Assembly (NCBI GenBank): GCA_023443745.1
Contig: JAEZTB010000048.1
Span: 124,001 to 188,000, forward strand
Direction: 5' to 3'
DNA length: 64,000 bases
From: Bacillota bacterium
GTDB taxonomy: Bacteria; Bacillota; Clostridia; DSM-8532
The notes under the pieces were generated by a model. The model saw nothing but the letters and a program-made list of their open reading frames with translations, was not told the origin of the DNA and searched no databases. Shown here one piece after another: positions 16,927 to 24,930 of this stretch. Each line of letters opens with the position of its first letter. Position 1 is the stretch's first letter. The position numbers and the translations under genes are program-made.

Positions 16927-17451
16927 ATGAGAAAAATTACTTTAAATGGTTTATTAATTTCAGTGGCCCTTGTGCTTTCCTTTATGGAACGCTTTATTCC
17001 GCTAAATCTCCTGGTCCCCCTGCCCGGAGTCAAGCTGGGATTGGCCAATATCGTAACCATGTTTGCCCTCTTTTATCTGGGCGTACCTTCCGCTATTACT
17101 ATTACAGTTTTAAGATGCGTGATGGCGTCGCTACTATTTGGCGGCATGTCCTCCCTCCTTTATTCTCTATCAGGTGCTTTTTTAGCGCTGATAGTTATGA
17201 TAATCCTTAAATTAGGATATGGAAAGTTATTTTCATTAATCGGCATCAGTATGGGAGGTGCTGCTGCGCACAATACAGGCCAAATCATAATGGCAAGCAT
17301 CATGTTGAAAAATACTGTGGTTTTTGCTTATCTTCCCGTTCTTCTCTTTACAGGTTTGATTACGGGATTGTTGACAGCGATAATATCAGTGAATCTTTTC
17401 ACTATATTTGAAAAAACTAACAGTGTTAAAGTGTTTAAATTGGATAAATAA
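16927..17451 (+). CDS. eetB: Gx transporter / heptaprenyl diphosphate synthase component I family, EetB-like
   Basis: This 174-residue protein has five or six membrane helices and the family sequence SFMERFIPLNLLVPLPGVKLGLAN followed by VLRCVMASLLFGG and GAAAHNTGQI. It is often labelled heptaprenyl diphosphate synthase component I, but the fold is that of a small ECF S-component-like membrane protein rather than a soluble enzyme. In Listeria the equivalent protein EetB sits next to EetA in the flavin-based electron export locus. Its stop is 47 bp before the NADH dehydrogenase start. Its exact biochemical role is not established. Confidence 0.8.
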   Translation: MRKITLNGLLISVALVLSFMERFIPLNLLVPLPGVKLGLANIVTMFALFYLGVPSAITITVLRCVMASLLFGGMSSLLYSLSGAFLALIVMIILKLGYGKLFSLIGISMGGAAAHNTGQIIMASIMLKNTVVFAYLPVLLFTGLITGLLTAIISVNLFTIFEKTNSVKVFKLDK

Positions 17452-17498
17452 TGAATGTAGTAGCCTTAATTGGGATACATACTGAAAGGAGAACTGCT

Positions 17499-19415
17499 AT
17501 GGCAAAAAAAGTGCTGATTGTTGGAGCTGGCTATGCTGGTATAGAAGCTGCATTAACACTTAACAAGAAGAAAAAGAAGGAAGATCTGGAGATCACCCTT
17601 ATTGACAAAAATGATTACCACACACTGTTAACCGAACTACACGAGGTAGCTGGAAACAGAATTTCTGAAGAGGGTATTCGTATTCCCTTGAGAAGTATCT
17701 TTAAATATACGAATGTAAACCTCGTTATGGATGAAATCACTTGCTTTGATTTTGAAAACAACAAGGTTTCATCTGCAACTACAGTATATGAATACGATTA
17801 TCTCATGCTTAGTATGGGTAGTTCTCCTAACTTCTTTGGTATTCCGGGACTAAAGGAACACGCCTTCACACTCTGGAGCTTTGATGACGCAGTCAAAATT
17901 CGCGAGCATATAAAGAAGTGCTTTACTCTTGCCAGCCAGGAAAAGGATAAAGAGGCCAGAAGCCGTCTACTTACCTTTGTTGTGGCAGGTGCAGGGTTTA
18001 CCGGCGTTGAAATGATCGGCGAGCTTGCCATTTGGTCAAAATCTCTTTGTAGAGAATACAAGATAGACCGTAATGAAGTTCGTCTCGCTATCGTCGATAT
18101 GCTCCCCCGCATTCTGAATACACTGGAGGAGAAAAACTCTAAAAAGGCGCATCAATATCTTGAGAAGAAGCTTCATGTTGAAGTCATGCTCAACAAAAAA
18201 ATAAAGGCAGCTACAGAGAATAGCCTGATTTGCGAGGGCGGCGAAATAAAGACAGCAACAGTCATCTGGGCAGCGGGTATTAAAGCTTGCGATGGTGCAG
18301 ATTGCATGTTAATTGAAAGAGCAAACGCACCCAAGCGCATTAAAGTTGACGAATTCTGCAGGACAGAAAATAAAAATGTCTATTCTGTAGGCGATTTAGG
18401 CGGTTTAGAGGATGAAAACGGACGTCCTTATGCCGCAATGGTTGAAAATGCCATTCAAACAGCACATGGCGCTGCTGAAAACATTATTAACGATATACGA
18501 GGTAAGGAACAAAAGAAGGTAACCGTTAAATTCCACGGTACCATGGTCAGTGTAGGCAACTATTTCTGTGTGTCTGAGATTATGGGTAAGAGCCTTCCGG
18601 TATGGTTATCCATATTGATGAAGTTCTTTGTCAACATTCATTATCTCTGGGAAATCACAGGCTTCAGGGGAATTTCCAGATATCTGTATCACGAGCTTTT
18701 GGAAAGAAGACAAAAAAAGAATATCGTCGAGCAGCATTATTCTACCAGAATGCAAGCCTGGTGGCTCACTCCCCTCCGCCTCTTCCTGGGTGGAATGTGG
18801 CTTTATGAAGGAATTGTCAAAATCTCAGACGGTTGGTTCAACTCTCCGAAGCTTGCGTCTTTCCTGGGTATGGCCACCGATGCCACAAGCGCTGCAACCG
18901 GTGCAGGAGCATTTGTCACACGCCTTGATGATGCAGTGGCTATTAAAACCGGAATCCTTAATTTCTTCATGGGAACAGAAAGCCGCCTGGTTGAAGGTAT
19001 AGAAATCAGTGCTCAGCACTTCGCAAGAGTTGAATTCTTCCATTTTGGAGATTTTAGCCTTGTTCCCTGGTTCCTTCAGAATGTAGTGCTGGCCAATGAC
19101 GGCGTTGCAATGTTCTTCCAGGTTCTTGTTGTTATTCTGGAAGTCCTGGTTGGCCTTATGCTTTTAGGTGGCGCCTTCACCTTCATCGGTTCATTTATTT
19201 CCGTAGGCTTAATGGTTATGTTCCTATCCTCAACAGGCCTCTATGAAAAGAGCTGGTGGATGCTCTTCGCTTCCATCGCAACAATGGGTGGCGCAGGCAG
19301 AGCCTTTGGTTTGGATTACTATATCATTCCTTACCTTAATAATGTTTGGGAGAGCTATTGGAAAAACAAAAAATTCCGTCTATTCTTCAAACGCAGCCTG
19401 GATAGATTCGAATAA
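17499..19415 (+). CDS. ndh2: Type II NADH dehydrogenase with C-terminal DoxX-like membrane domain
   Basis: The 638-residue protein starts with an FAD-binding GAGYAGIEAAL motif. A second nucleotide-binding motif VVAGAGFTGVEMIGEL follows near residue 155, then the YSVGDLGG flavin motif near 300. These define an NDH-2 oxidoreductase of about 400 residues that passes electrons from NADH to quinone without pumping. The last 220 residues hold four hydrophobic helices in a DoxX-like arrangement (PLRLFLGGMWLYEGIVKI). The Listeria electron-export Ndh2 also has an added membrane C-terminus, unlike respiratory Ndh1. AAAGGAG precedes the ATG at 17499. Confidence 0.88.
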   Translation: MAKKVLIVGAGYAGIEAALTLNKKKKKEDLEITLIDKNDYHTLLTELHEVAGNRISEEGIRIPLRSIFKYTNVNLVMDEITCFDFENNKVSSATTVYEYDYLMLSMGSSPNFFGIPGLKEHAFTLWSFDDAVKIREHIKKCFTLASQEKDKEARSRLLTFVVAGAGFTGVEMIGELAIWSKSLCREYKIDRNEVRLAIVDMLPRILNTLEEKNSKKAHQYLEKKLHVEVMLNKKIKAATENSLICEGGEIKTATVIWAAGIKACDGADCMLIERANAPKRIKVDEFCRTENKNVYSVGDLGGLEDENGRPYAAMVENAIQTAHGAAENIINDIRGKEQKKVTVKFHGTMVSVGNYFCVSEIMGKSLPVWLSILMKFFVNIHYLWEITGFRGISRYLYHELLERRQKKNIVEQHYSTRMQAWWLTPLRLFLGGMWLYEGIVKISDGWFNSPKLASFLGMATDATSAATGAGAFVTRLDDAVAIKTGILNFFMGTESRLVEGIEISAQHFARVEFFHFGDFSLVPWFLQNVVLANDGVAMFFQVLVVILEVLVGLMLLGGAFTFIGSFISVGLMVMFLSSTGLYEKSWWMLFASIATMGGAGRAFGLDYYIIPYLNNVWESYWKNKKFRLFFKRSLDRFE

Positions 19416-19472
19416 TGTTCCATTAAGCGTTATATATGCGATTGTTCAGCATATGTCAGGAGGTCGAAAGCT

Positions 19473-20411
19473 TTGTGGGACTTATTCCCCGTCATTAAAG
19501 AAGAGTTGGCAGCATTTGAGGACTATTTAAGCACTAAACTTGCTTCCAGAAATAATTTCTTGGAAACAGCATCAAAGAACGTGGTACTATCGGGGGGTAA
19601 GAGACTGCGTCCAGCCTTTACCATAATAGCAGCGCTTCATGGTGACTATAACCGTGAGCATGTTTTCCCCGCTGCTGCCTCGGTGGAAATCCTTCATTCG
19701 GCAACCTTGGTACACGATGACATCATCGATAACGCCAAAACCCGGAGAGGACAACTCACCCTTTCCGAGAAGCATAGTAACAATCTTGCGGTTTATACCG
19801 GGGATTATTTGCTCGCAAAATCTTTACGACTACTCTTGGAGACAGGCCTGAAACCTGAGAAGCTTGATGTTGTCGCAAGGGCGGTCTCTCTCCTTTGTGA
19901 GGGTGAAGTAGATCAGTATCTAAGCAAACATGCTCTTGCCAGTGTCAACCACTACTTGAAACGTATTATAGGAAAAACTGGTGTACTATTCTCAGCCTCT
20001 CTGGTATTGGGAGCCAAAACAGCCAATCTTTCCGACGATACGACAAGGCTTCTGGGCCGATTTGGCAGTAGCTTTGGTGCAGCCTTTCAGATTCGGGATG
20101 ACCTTCTGGATTTACTTTCTAACCAAAAGTCTGAAGGTAAGCCGGTTATGAACGACCTAAAGGAAGGGATCGCCACTCTCCCTGTTATTCTGGCGGTAAA
20201 GAATAACGCAAAGCTAAAAGAACAGGTTGAGGAATTCTTTGCAGGCCAAAGCAATATAAATGATTTACTTGGAAACATCATAGCCTCGGGAGGAATTAAA
20301 GACGCTGAGCGGTTAAAAAACCGTTATATAGCAAAATGCAGGACTTACCTTGAAAAAATTCCTCACACCCCTTATACCGGTGCTCTGAATGATATTGTTG
20401 ACTGGTTGTAA
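19473..20411 (+). CDS. dmkB: Trans-polyprenyl diphosphate synthase (DmkB-like)
   Basis: The 312-residue enzyme carries both aspartate-rich motifs of trans-prenyltransferases, DDIIDNAKTRRG and RDDLLD, plus GGKRLRP near residue 48. It makes the long isoprenoid tail of (demethyl)menaquinone from allylic diphosphates and IPP. The start is TTG 19473 behind AGGAGG. It lies directly after ndh2, as dmkB does in Listeria, which suggests a dedicated quinone for this pathway. The DHNA prenyltransferase that would attach the tail (dmkA) is not in the window. Confidence 0.87.
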   Translation: MWDLFPVIKEELAAFEDYLSTKLASRNNFLETASKNVVLSGGKRLRPAFTIIAALHGDYNREHVFPAAASVEILHSATLVHDDIIDNAKTRRGQLTLSEKHSNNLAVYTGDYLLAKSLRLLLETGLKPEKLDVVARAVSLLCEGEVDQYLSKHALASVNHYLKRIIGKTGVLFSASLVLGAKTANLSDDTTRLLGRFGSSFGAAFQIRDDLLDLLSNQKSEGKPVMNDLKEGIATLPVILAVKNNAKLKEQVEEFFAGQSNINDLLGNIIASGGIKDAERLKNRYIAKCRTYLEKIPHTPYTGALNDIVDWL

Positions 20412-20473
20412 AAAAACCTGTTATCAGCGTCATTCTTTAGCATAAATTATCTCAATATCTTTAGGAGGGTATT

Positions 20474-21004
20474 ATGAAGAAAGTACTCGCACTCACACTG
20501 GTGGCAGTTCTTCTTGCGGGCTGCGGAGCAGCATCTGTAAAGACAGGACTCGGCCACAACATCTCCATCGCAAAGTCAAAGAATGCCACAGCTGAAGCTG
20601 CAGGGGCTGCACAGGTTGACACCGTTATGGCAGCAGTAACCTTTGACTCTGCCGGAAAAATCCTTGGCCTTACCATTGACAACGCACAGGTCGTAGTTAA
20701 CTTTGACGCAACCGGTAAAGTAACATCCGATCTGACTAAAGCTCCCCAGACTAAGGTTGAGCGTGGTAATGACTATGGCATGAAAAAACAATCCAAGATC
20801 GGCAAGGAATGGTTTGAACAGATTGCTGACCTCGAAAAGTGGATGGTCGGTAAGACTGTTGACCAGGTAAAGGCAATGAAGGTTAAGAAGGTTGATGATG
20901 CACATCCTTCAGTTCCTGATGAGTCGGACCTTACATCAAAGGTTACCGTATCCGTTCAGGACTACCAAGCAGCTGTAGCAGAAGCATTAGCTAACGCGAA
21001 GTAA
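20474..21004 (+). CDS. Surface lipoprotein, putative flavin-binding electron carrier (PplA position)
   Basis: The 176-residue lipoprotein has lipobox LLAGC (Cys17) and a mature part rich in Ala, Lys and Asp. Segments VDTVMAAVTFDSAGKILGL, KTKVERGNDYGMKK-like charged region, IGKEWFEQIADLEKWMVGKT and DLTSKVTVSVQDYQAAVAEAL belong to a lipoprotein family I recognise from many Clostridia, usually near ApbE genes. It occupies the place of the flavinylated lipoprotein PplA. It has no canonical D-x-x-[ST]-G-A-[ST] FMN-attachment motif. The Thr in DLTSKVTVS is the best remaining candidate. Codon use is biased to frequent codons, which suggests high expression. Confidence 0.7.
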   Translation: MKKVLALTLVAVLLAGCGAASVKTGLGHNISIAKSKNATAEAAGAAQVDTVMAAVTFDSAGKILGLTIDNAQVVVNFDATGKVTSDLTKAPQTKVERGNDYGMKKQSKIGKEWFEQIADLEKWMVGKTVDQVKAMKVKKVDDAHPSVPDESDLTSKVTVSVQDYQAAVAEALANAK

Positions 21005-21025
21005 TTTACTGGTTACATAGCTTCT

Positions 21026-21060
21026 AGAGAACCCCTTCATTATAGAAGGGGTTCTCTTTT
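21026..21060 (+). terminator. Rho-independent terminator after the lipoprotein
   Basis: A perfect 13-bp stem with arms AGAGAACCCCTTC and GAAGGGGTTCTCT and a 6-nt loop is followed by TTTT. It separates the highly expressed lipoprotein from apbE, which must be read by leakage or by its own promoter in 21061-21138. Confidence 0.9.
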
Positions 21061-21138
21061 AAAGGGAAGCAAAAATGATGGATCCTGCTTATGGAAACCA
21101 AGAAAATAGCTGATAATATGTCAGAAAGGAAGTGACTT

Positions 21139-22221
21139 ATGAAAAAACATGCTCTCTGGTTACTAATCTGTTTTACGCTTCTTCTATGGGGATGTACAGG
21201 TCAAACCAATACCGGTTATAGCAAATATACCTATGAGTTTTTAGGAGCCTTTGATACACCTATACAATTTATGGGATATACCCAGAGCCAGGAGGAGTTT
21301 GAGGCTTTTGCCCAAAAGGGGCAGGCCAGATTTGTTGAGCTTAATAATCTCTATGATATCTATAACGATTATGAAGGACTGAATAATGTTAAGACCATCA
21401 ATGATAACGCTGGAATAAAACCTGTTGAGGTTCAGCAGGAAATCATAGATTTGATCCTATTTTCAAAAGAATGGTACCAAAAGACCAATGGCATGTGTAA
21501 TATTGCTTTAGGCTCCATGCTTTCTATTTGGCATGACTATCGTGAAGCCGGAATAGAAAATCCTGAAGAAGCGAAGATCCCACCTATCGTTGATCTCCAA
21601 AACGCAATGAAGTATACTGATATTAACAAGGTCATTGTGGATAAGGATAAGAAAACAGTATTTTTAGAAGAAAAAGGAATGCGCCTTGATGTGGGCTCTG
21701 TGGCAAAAGGCTACGCCAGTGAAGTTGTCGCAAAAGAGCTAAAAGCAGCGGGTTATGACAGCTTCATCATCAGCTCCGGAGGCAATGTCAGAACTGTAGG
21801 AAAGCCTCTGGACGGTGTAAGAATTAAATGGGGAATCGGCATTCAAAACCCAAATGGCAATCCTCTTAATCCGGATGAAGAGCCTTTAGATATTGTATAC
21901 TTAACTGACAAATCCGTGGTAACGAGCGGCGATTATCAGCGCTTTTTCACAGTAGGTGAGAAAAAATATCACCACCTCATTGATCCTAAAACCTTAATGC
22001 CGGCTGATTATTATCGTGCTGTGGCTATTGTCACAGAGGATTCCGGTCTTGCTGATTTTATGTCGACAACGATATTTCTGACACCCTTTGAAGAAGCGAA
22101 ACAGCTTGCAGATAAGCTTGGTATTGAGGCTATTTGGATTATGCAGGACGGAACGATACGAACCACTGAAAAGGTCAAAAATATGATGAAAAATCTGGGT
22201 GGAGCCAAGAGCACTGATTAA
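21139..22221 (+). CDS. apbE: FAD:protein FMN transferase (ApbE/FmnB family), lipoprotein
   Basis: The 360-residue lipoprotein (lipobox LLWGC, Cys19) is an ApbE enzyme that attaches FMN from FAD to Thr/Ser of partner proteins outside the membrane. Family signatures are LGAFDTPIQF, LDVGSVAKGYASEVV, FIISSGGNVRTVG, VVTSGDYQRFF, HHLIDPKTLMP and ADFMSTTIFL. The GG(N) and T/S-GD motifs of the active site are intact. It lies downstream of the lipoprotein and NDH-2, as fmnB does in the Listeria electron transfer locus. GAAAGGAAG precedes the ATG. Its natural target here is most likely the preceding lipoprotein, an inference. Confidence 0.9.
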   Translation: MKKHALWLLICFTLLLWGCTGQTNTGYSKYTYEFLGAFDTPIQFMGYTQSQEEFEAFAQKGQARFVELNNLYDIYNDYEGLNNVKTINDNAGIKPVEVQQEIIDLILFSKEWYQKTNGMCNIALGSMLSIWHDYREAGIENPEEAKIPPIVDLQNAMKYTDINKVIVDKDKKTVFLEEKGMRLDVGSVAKGYASEVVAKELKAAGYDSFIISSGGNVRTVGKPLDGVRIKWGIGIQNPNGNPLNPDEEPLDIVYLTDKSVVTSGDYQRFFTVGEKKYHHLIDPKTLMPADYYRAVAIVTEDSGLADFMSTTIFLTPFEEAKQLADKLGIEAIWIMQDGTIRTTEKVKNMMKNLGGAKSTD

Positions 22222-22267
22222 GATGAATGATATCAATTTATATTGTAAAGTAAAATGAGGTGTCACT

Positions 22268-22615
22268 ATGAAGCTTAAAGAATTTAAATTTGATAAGGGT
22301 TGGAAGCTCCTGATTTATTTTGATGTTCTCTTGCCCGCTGTTCTCTATCTTGTAGCCTGGGTAACAAAAATCCCTCAACTGTCAGTGTTATTTCATTCAT
22401 ATGAGACCTTTATAATCAGCCCAATTCCTAATTTTCAAGCCTTAACGGGAATCCTTGGACTACTGTTTCATGTTGGCATAATTGGCTATACCCTATATAA
22501 AAAGAACTATAAAGATTTGGCCATCTGCTTGTTTATTACCCTCATCGTGGCTGCCTTTTTCTTCTTTGAGATCAATTACCTCATTATCAAGCCCTTGATA
22601 TTTGCAGGGATCTAA
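22268..22615 (+). CDS. Small four-helix membrane protein of the electron-transfer block
   Basis: The 115-residue protein has a basic N-terminus (KLKEFKFDKGWK) and about four hydrophobic segments. It begins 46 bp after apbE and is followed by a weak space before an unrelated hydrolase gene, so it is the likely last gene of the block. I do not recognise the family. The compact hydrophobic form is reminiscent of small quinone- or flavin-associated membrane subunits, but no motif supports this. Confidence 0.6.
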   Translation: MKLKEFKFDKGWKLLIYFDVLLPAVLYLVAWVTKIPQLSVLFHSYETFIISPIPNFQALTGILGLLFHVGIIGYTLYKKNYKDLAICLFITLIVAAFFFFEINYLIIKPLIFAGI

Positions 22616-22669
22616 CCGTAGTAATGTTAATCGATATGAAAAAGTTTATTGGCTAAGGAGATAGGATTT

Positions 22670-23407
22670 ATGGAGAAAAAAGCGGAAGTCTGGTATCTGG
22701 GGCATAGCGGTTTCGCAGTCGGTATAGCAGACACTCTCCTCATTTTCGACTATTACCTGGATCAATGCGAGGGTATACGCTCATTGGCATCAGGTGTTAT
22801 TGTTCCTGAAGAAATTACACGGAAGAAGGTCTTGGTTTTCTCCTCTCATCAGCACCCCGACCATTTTAATCCTGTTATTTTATCCTGGAAGGAGAAGCTT
22901 CCCCAGACCGAGTTTTTTCTATCCTCCGACATACCTAAAAAATACTGCAATGAATGGACACATGTTCTCGAACCCTATCAGTTATATGAGAATAAAGGAC
23001 TCAAAATACAGACCTTTAAATCCACCGATGAAGGATTAGCTTTTTTAGTTACTCTCTACGGTATTACGCTATACCATGCCGGGGATCTTAATTGGTGGCA
23101 TTGGGACGAGGAACCTGCGGACTGGAATAATGATATGGCAGCCCGATACAAGCATGAGGTATCGCTTATAAAAGACATCCCCATTGACATTGCCTTCCTT
23201 ACAGCTGACCCCAGGCAGGAATCGGCCGAGCTTTTAGGCATAACCTATTTTCTTGATCAAGTTGAAACAAGTGTAGTTTTTCCCATGCATTTTGGGGATG
23301 ATTACAGCATAATGGACAGAATAGCAGCCGAGTCCGATAAAAACCCGGCACTAAAAAAGGTAAAATCCATATCTGAGCGTGGGCAGCATTTTTCGCTGGC
23401 AATTTAA
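22670..23407 (+). CDS. MBL-fold metallo-hydrolase
   Basis: The 245-residue protein has the metal-binding motif SSHQHPDHFNP (HxHxDH) near residue 58, a later metal ligand in YHAGDLNWW, and FPMHFGDDY near the C-terminus. It belongs to the UlaG/RomA-like group of metallo-beta-lactamase-fold hydrolases. The start at 22670 is preceded by AAGGAGAT. An in-frame ATG at 22649 has no such site. It lacks a signal peptide. Substrate and pathway are unknown, and the neighbours give no clear clue. Confidence 0.82.
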   Translation: MEKKAEVWYLGHSGFAVGIADTLLIFDYYLDQCEGIRSLASGVIVPEEITRKKVLVFSSHQHPDHFNPVILSWKEKLPQTEFFLSSDIPKKYCNEWTHVLEPYQLYENKGLKIQTFKSTDEGLAFLVTLYGITLYHAGDLNWWHWDEEPADWNNDMAARYKHEVSLIKDIPIDIAFLTADPRQESAELLGITYFLDQVETSVVFPMHFGDDYSIMDRIAAESDKNPALKKVKSISERGQHFSLAI

Positions 23408-23440
23408 GCGGTTTCTCTCCCCCACGCTCACTTCTTGTAT

Positions 23441-24736
23441 CTATATCTCGAAATCTTTATTCATCGGTCTATGAGTAAAGTGTTTCCTTTTCTCAGCATA
23501 ATCGGCCACCACATGCCCATCCCCAATAAGCTTGTATTTATAGGTTACCAATCCTTCAAGGCCTACGGGACCTCTGGCATGTATTTTATTGGTGCTGATA
23601 CCCACTTCGGCCCCAAAGCCATACTTAAAGCCATCACTGAATCTGGTGGAGCAATTGGCGAACACATCACCGGAATCCACATATTCCATAAAGTTTCTGA
23701 TGTTATCTTTATTTTTAGATACAATGACATCGGTGTGCCCAGAGCCATAGGTGTTAATATGTTTTATTGCCTCTTCGACGTTTTGAACGACCTTAATGGC
23801 CAGGATATAATCCAGATATTCGGTTTTCCAATCCTCATCTGTGACTGGATGGCATGAAATAATAGCGCGGGTTCTATCACAGCCTCTCAGCTCGACGCTT
23901 TTTTGCTCAAGAGCCTTTTTAAGAGCTGGAAGGAAAGCCTCGGCAATTCTCTCATGAACCAGCAAGGTCTCCAGGGCATTGCATACCGCCACATATTGAG
24001 TCTTTGAATCAACTGTGATTTCAACGGCTTTTAGAAGGTCAGCTCCATCGTCTATAAAGCAATGGCAGATACCATCGGCATGGCCCAGGACAGGTATTCT
24101 GGAGTGATCCATAATATATCTGACAAATTCATTGGAGCCCCGTGGTATGATCAGGTCTACCGATTCATCCAGCTTAAGCATTTCTGATACTTCATCCCGG
24201 GTATCCAGGAGGTTTATCCAATTAGCCGGAAGTCCAGCCTCTTGTGTAGCTGCCCTGATGGTTTCAAATAATATGTGATTTGTTAAGGATGCCTCTCTGC
24301 CGCCTTTTAGCAGAACAGCATTACCGCTCTTTAAGCAAAGGGTTGATATTTGTACCAGTGCATCAGGTCTGGACTCAAAAATGATACCGATAAGGCCAAT
24401 GGGACAGCTCACCCTGAAAAGCTCCAGCTCCTCGTCCAACTGGGTAGACAGAAGGGTTTTCCCGACCGGATCTTCAAGACTAATCAAGCTCTTAATCCCA
24501 TCCAATACCTCGACCAATTTTTTTTCATCAAAGCGAAGCCGCTTGATTAGTGGAGCGGCTAGATTCTCTCCGAGACTTCTCTCCACATCCTGTTCATTGG
24601 CTTTGAAAATGGCTTCTTTATTTTGATTGAGCCTTTCAGCAATAGCTTCCAAGGCTTTGTTCTTCTGCTCGCTGGAAATGCCTGAAAGCGTAATAGCCGC
24701 TTGCTTGGCGTTTTGTGCGAAGGTTCTCATATCCAT
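23441..24736 (-). CDS. proA: Glutamate-5-semialdehyde dehydrogenase (gamma-glutamyl phosphate reductase)
   Basis: The 431-residue enzyme reduces gamma-glutamyl phosphate to glutamate semialdehyde with NADPH in proline synthesis. It shows the ProA segments GIIFESRPDALVQISTLCLKS-type core, LKGGREA, the catalytic cysteine in YVAVCNALETLLVH and the C-terminal SGDVFANCSTRFSDG, GFGAEVGISTNKIHARGPVGL. The ATG at 24736 is preceded by GGAGTG, and an earlier frame start at 24829 has none. The usual partner proB is not adjacent in the window, so the pathway genes are split here. Confidence 0.95.
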   Translation of the reverse strand: MDMRTFAQNAKQAAITLSGISSEQKNKALEAIAERLNQNKEAIFKANEQDVERSLGENLAAPLIKRLRFDEKKLVEVLDGIKSLISLEDPVGKTLLSTQLDEELELFRVSCPIGLIGIIFESRPDALVQISTLCLKSGNAVLLKGGREASLTNHILFETIRAATQEAGLPANWINLLDTRDEVSEMLKLDESVDLIIPRGSNEFVRYIMDHSRIPVLGHADGICHCFIDDGADLLKAVEITVDSKTQYVAVCNALETLLVHERIAEAFLPALKKALEQKSVELRGCDRTRAIISCHPVTDEDWKTEYLDYILAIKVVQNVEEAIKHINTYGSGHTDVIVSKNKDNIRNFMEYVDSGDVFANCSTRFSDGFKYGFGAEVGISTNKIHARGPVGLEGLVTYKYKLIGDGHVVADYAEKRKHFTHRPMNKDFEI

Positions 24737-24930
24737 AGCTTTCACTCCGACATAAAAAATAATATTATAGCCTACTATAACATAAAAGCTCCATTCTGAG
24801 TATCCTGTATTTCGTCTGCCTCTAAACAATTAATGTTTCACTTATTTTCATTAGTATTCCTTGACGCAAGACCACTTGAACCATTAAACTATAATTTGTT
24901 GCATACTATATGATTGAGAGGGATAACCAA

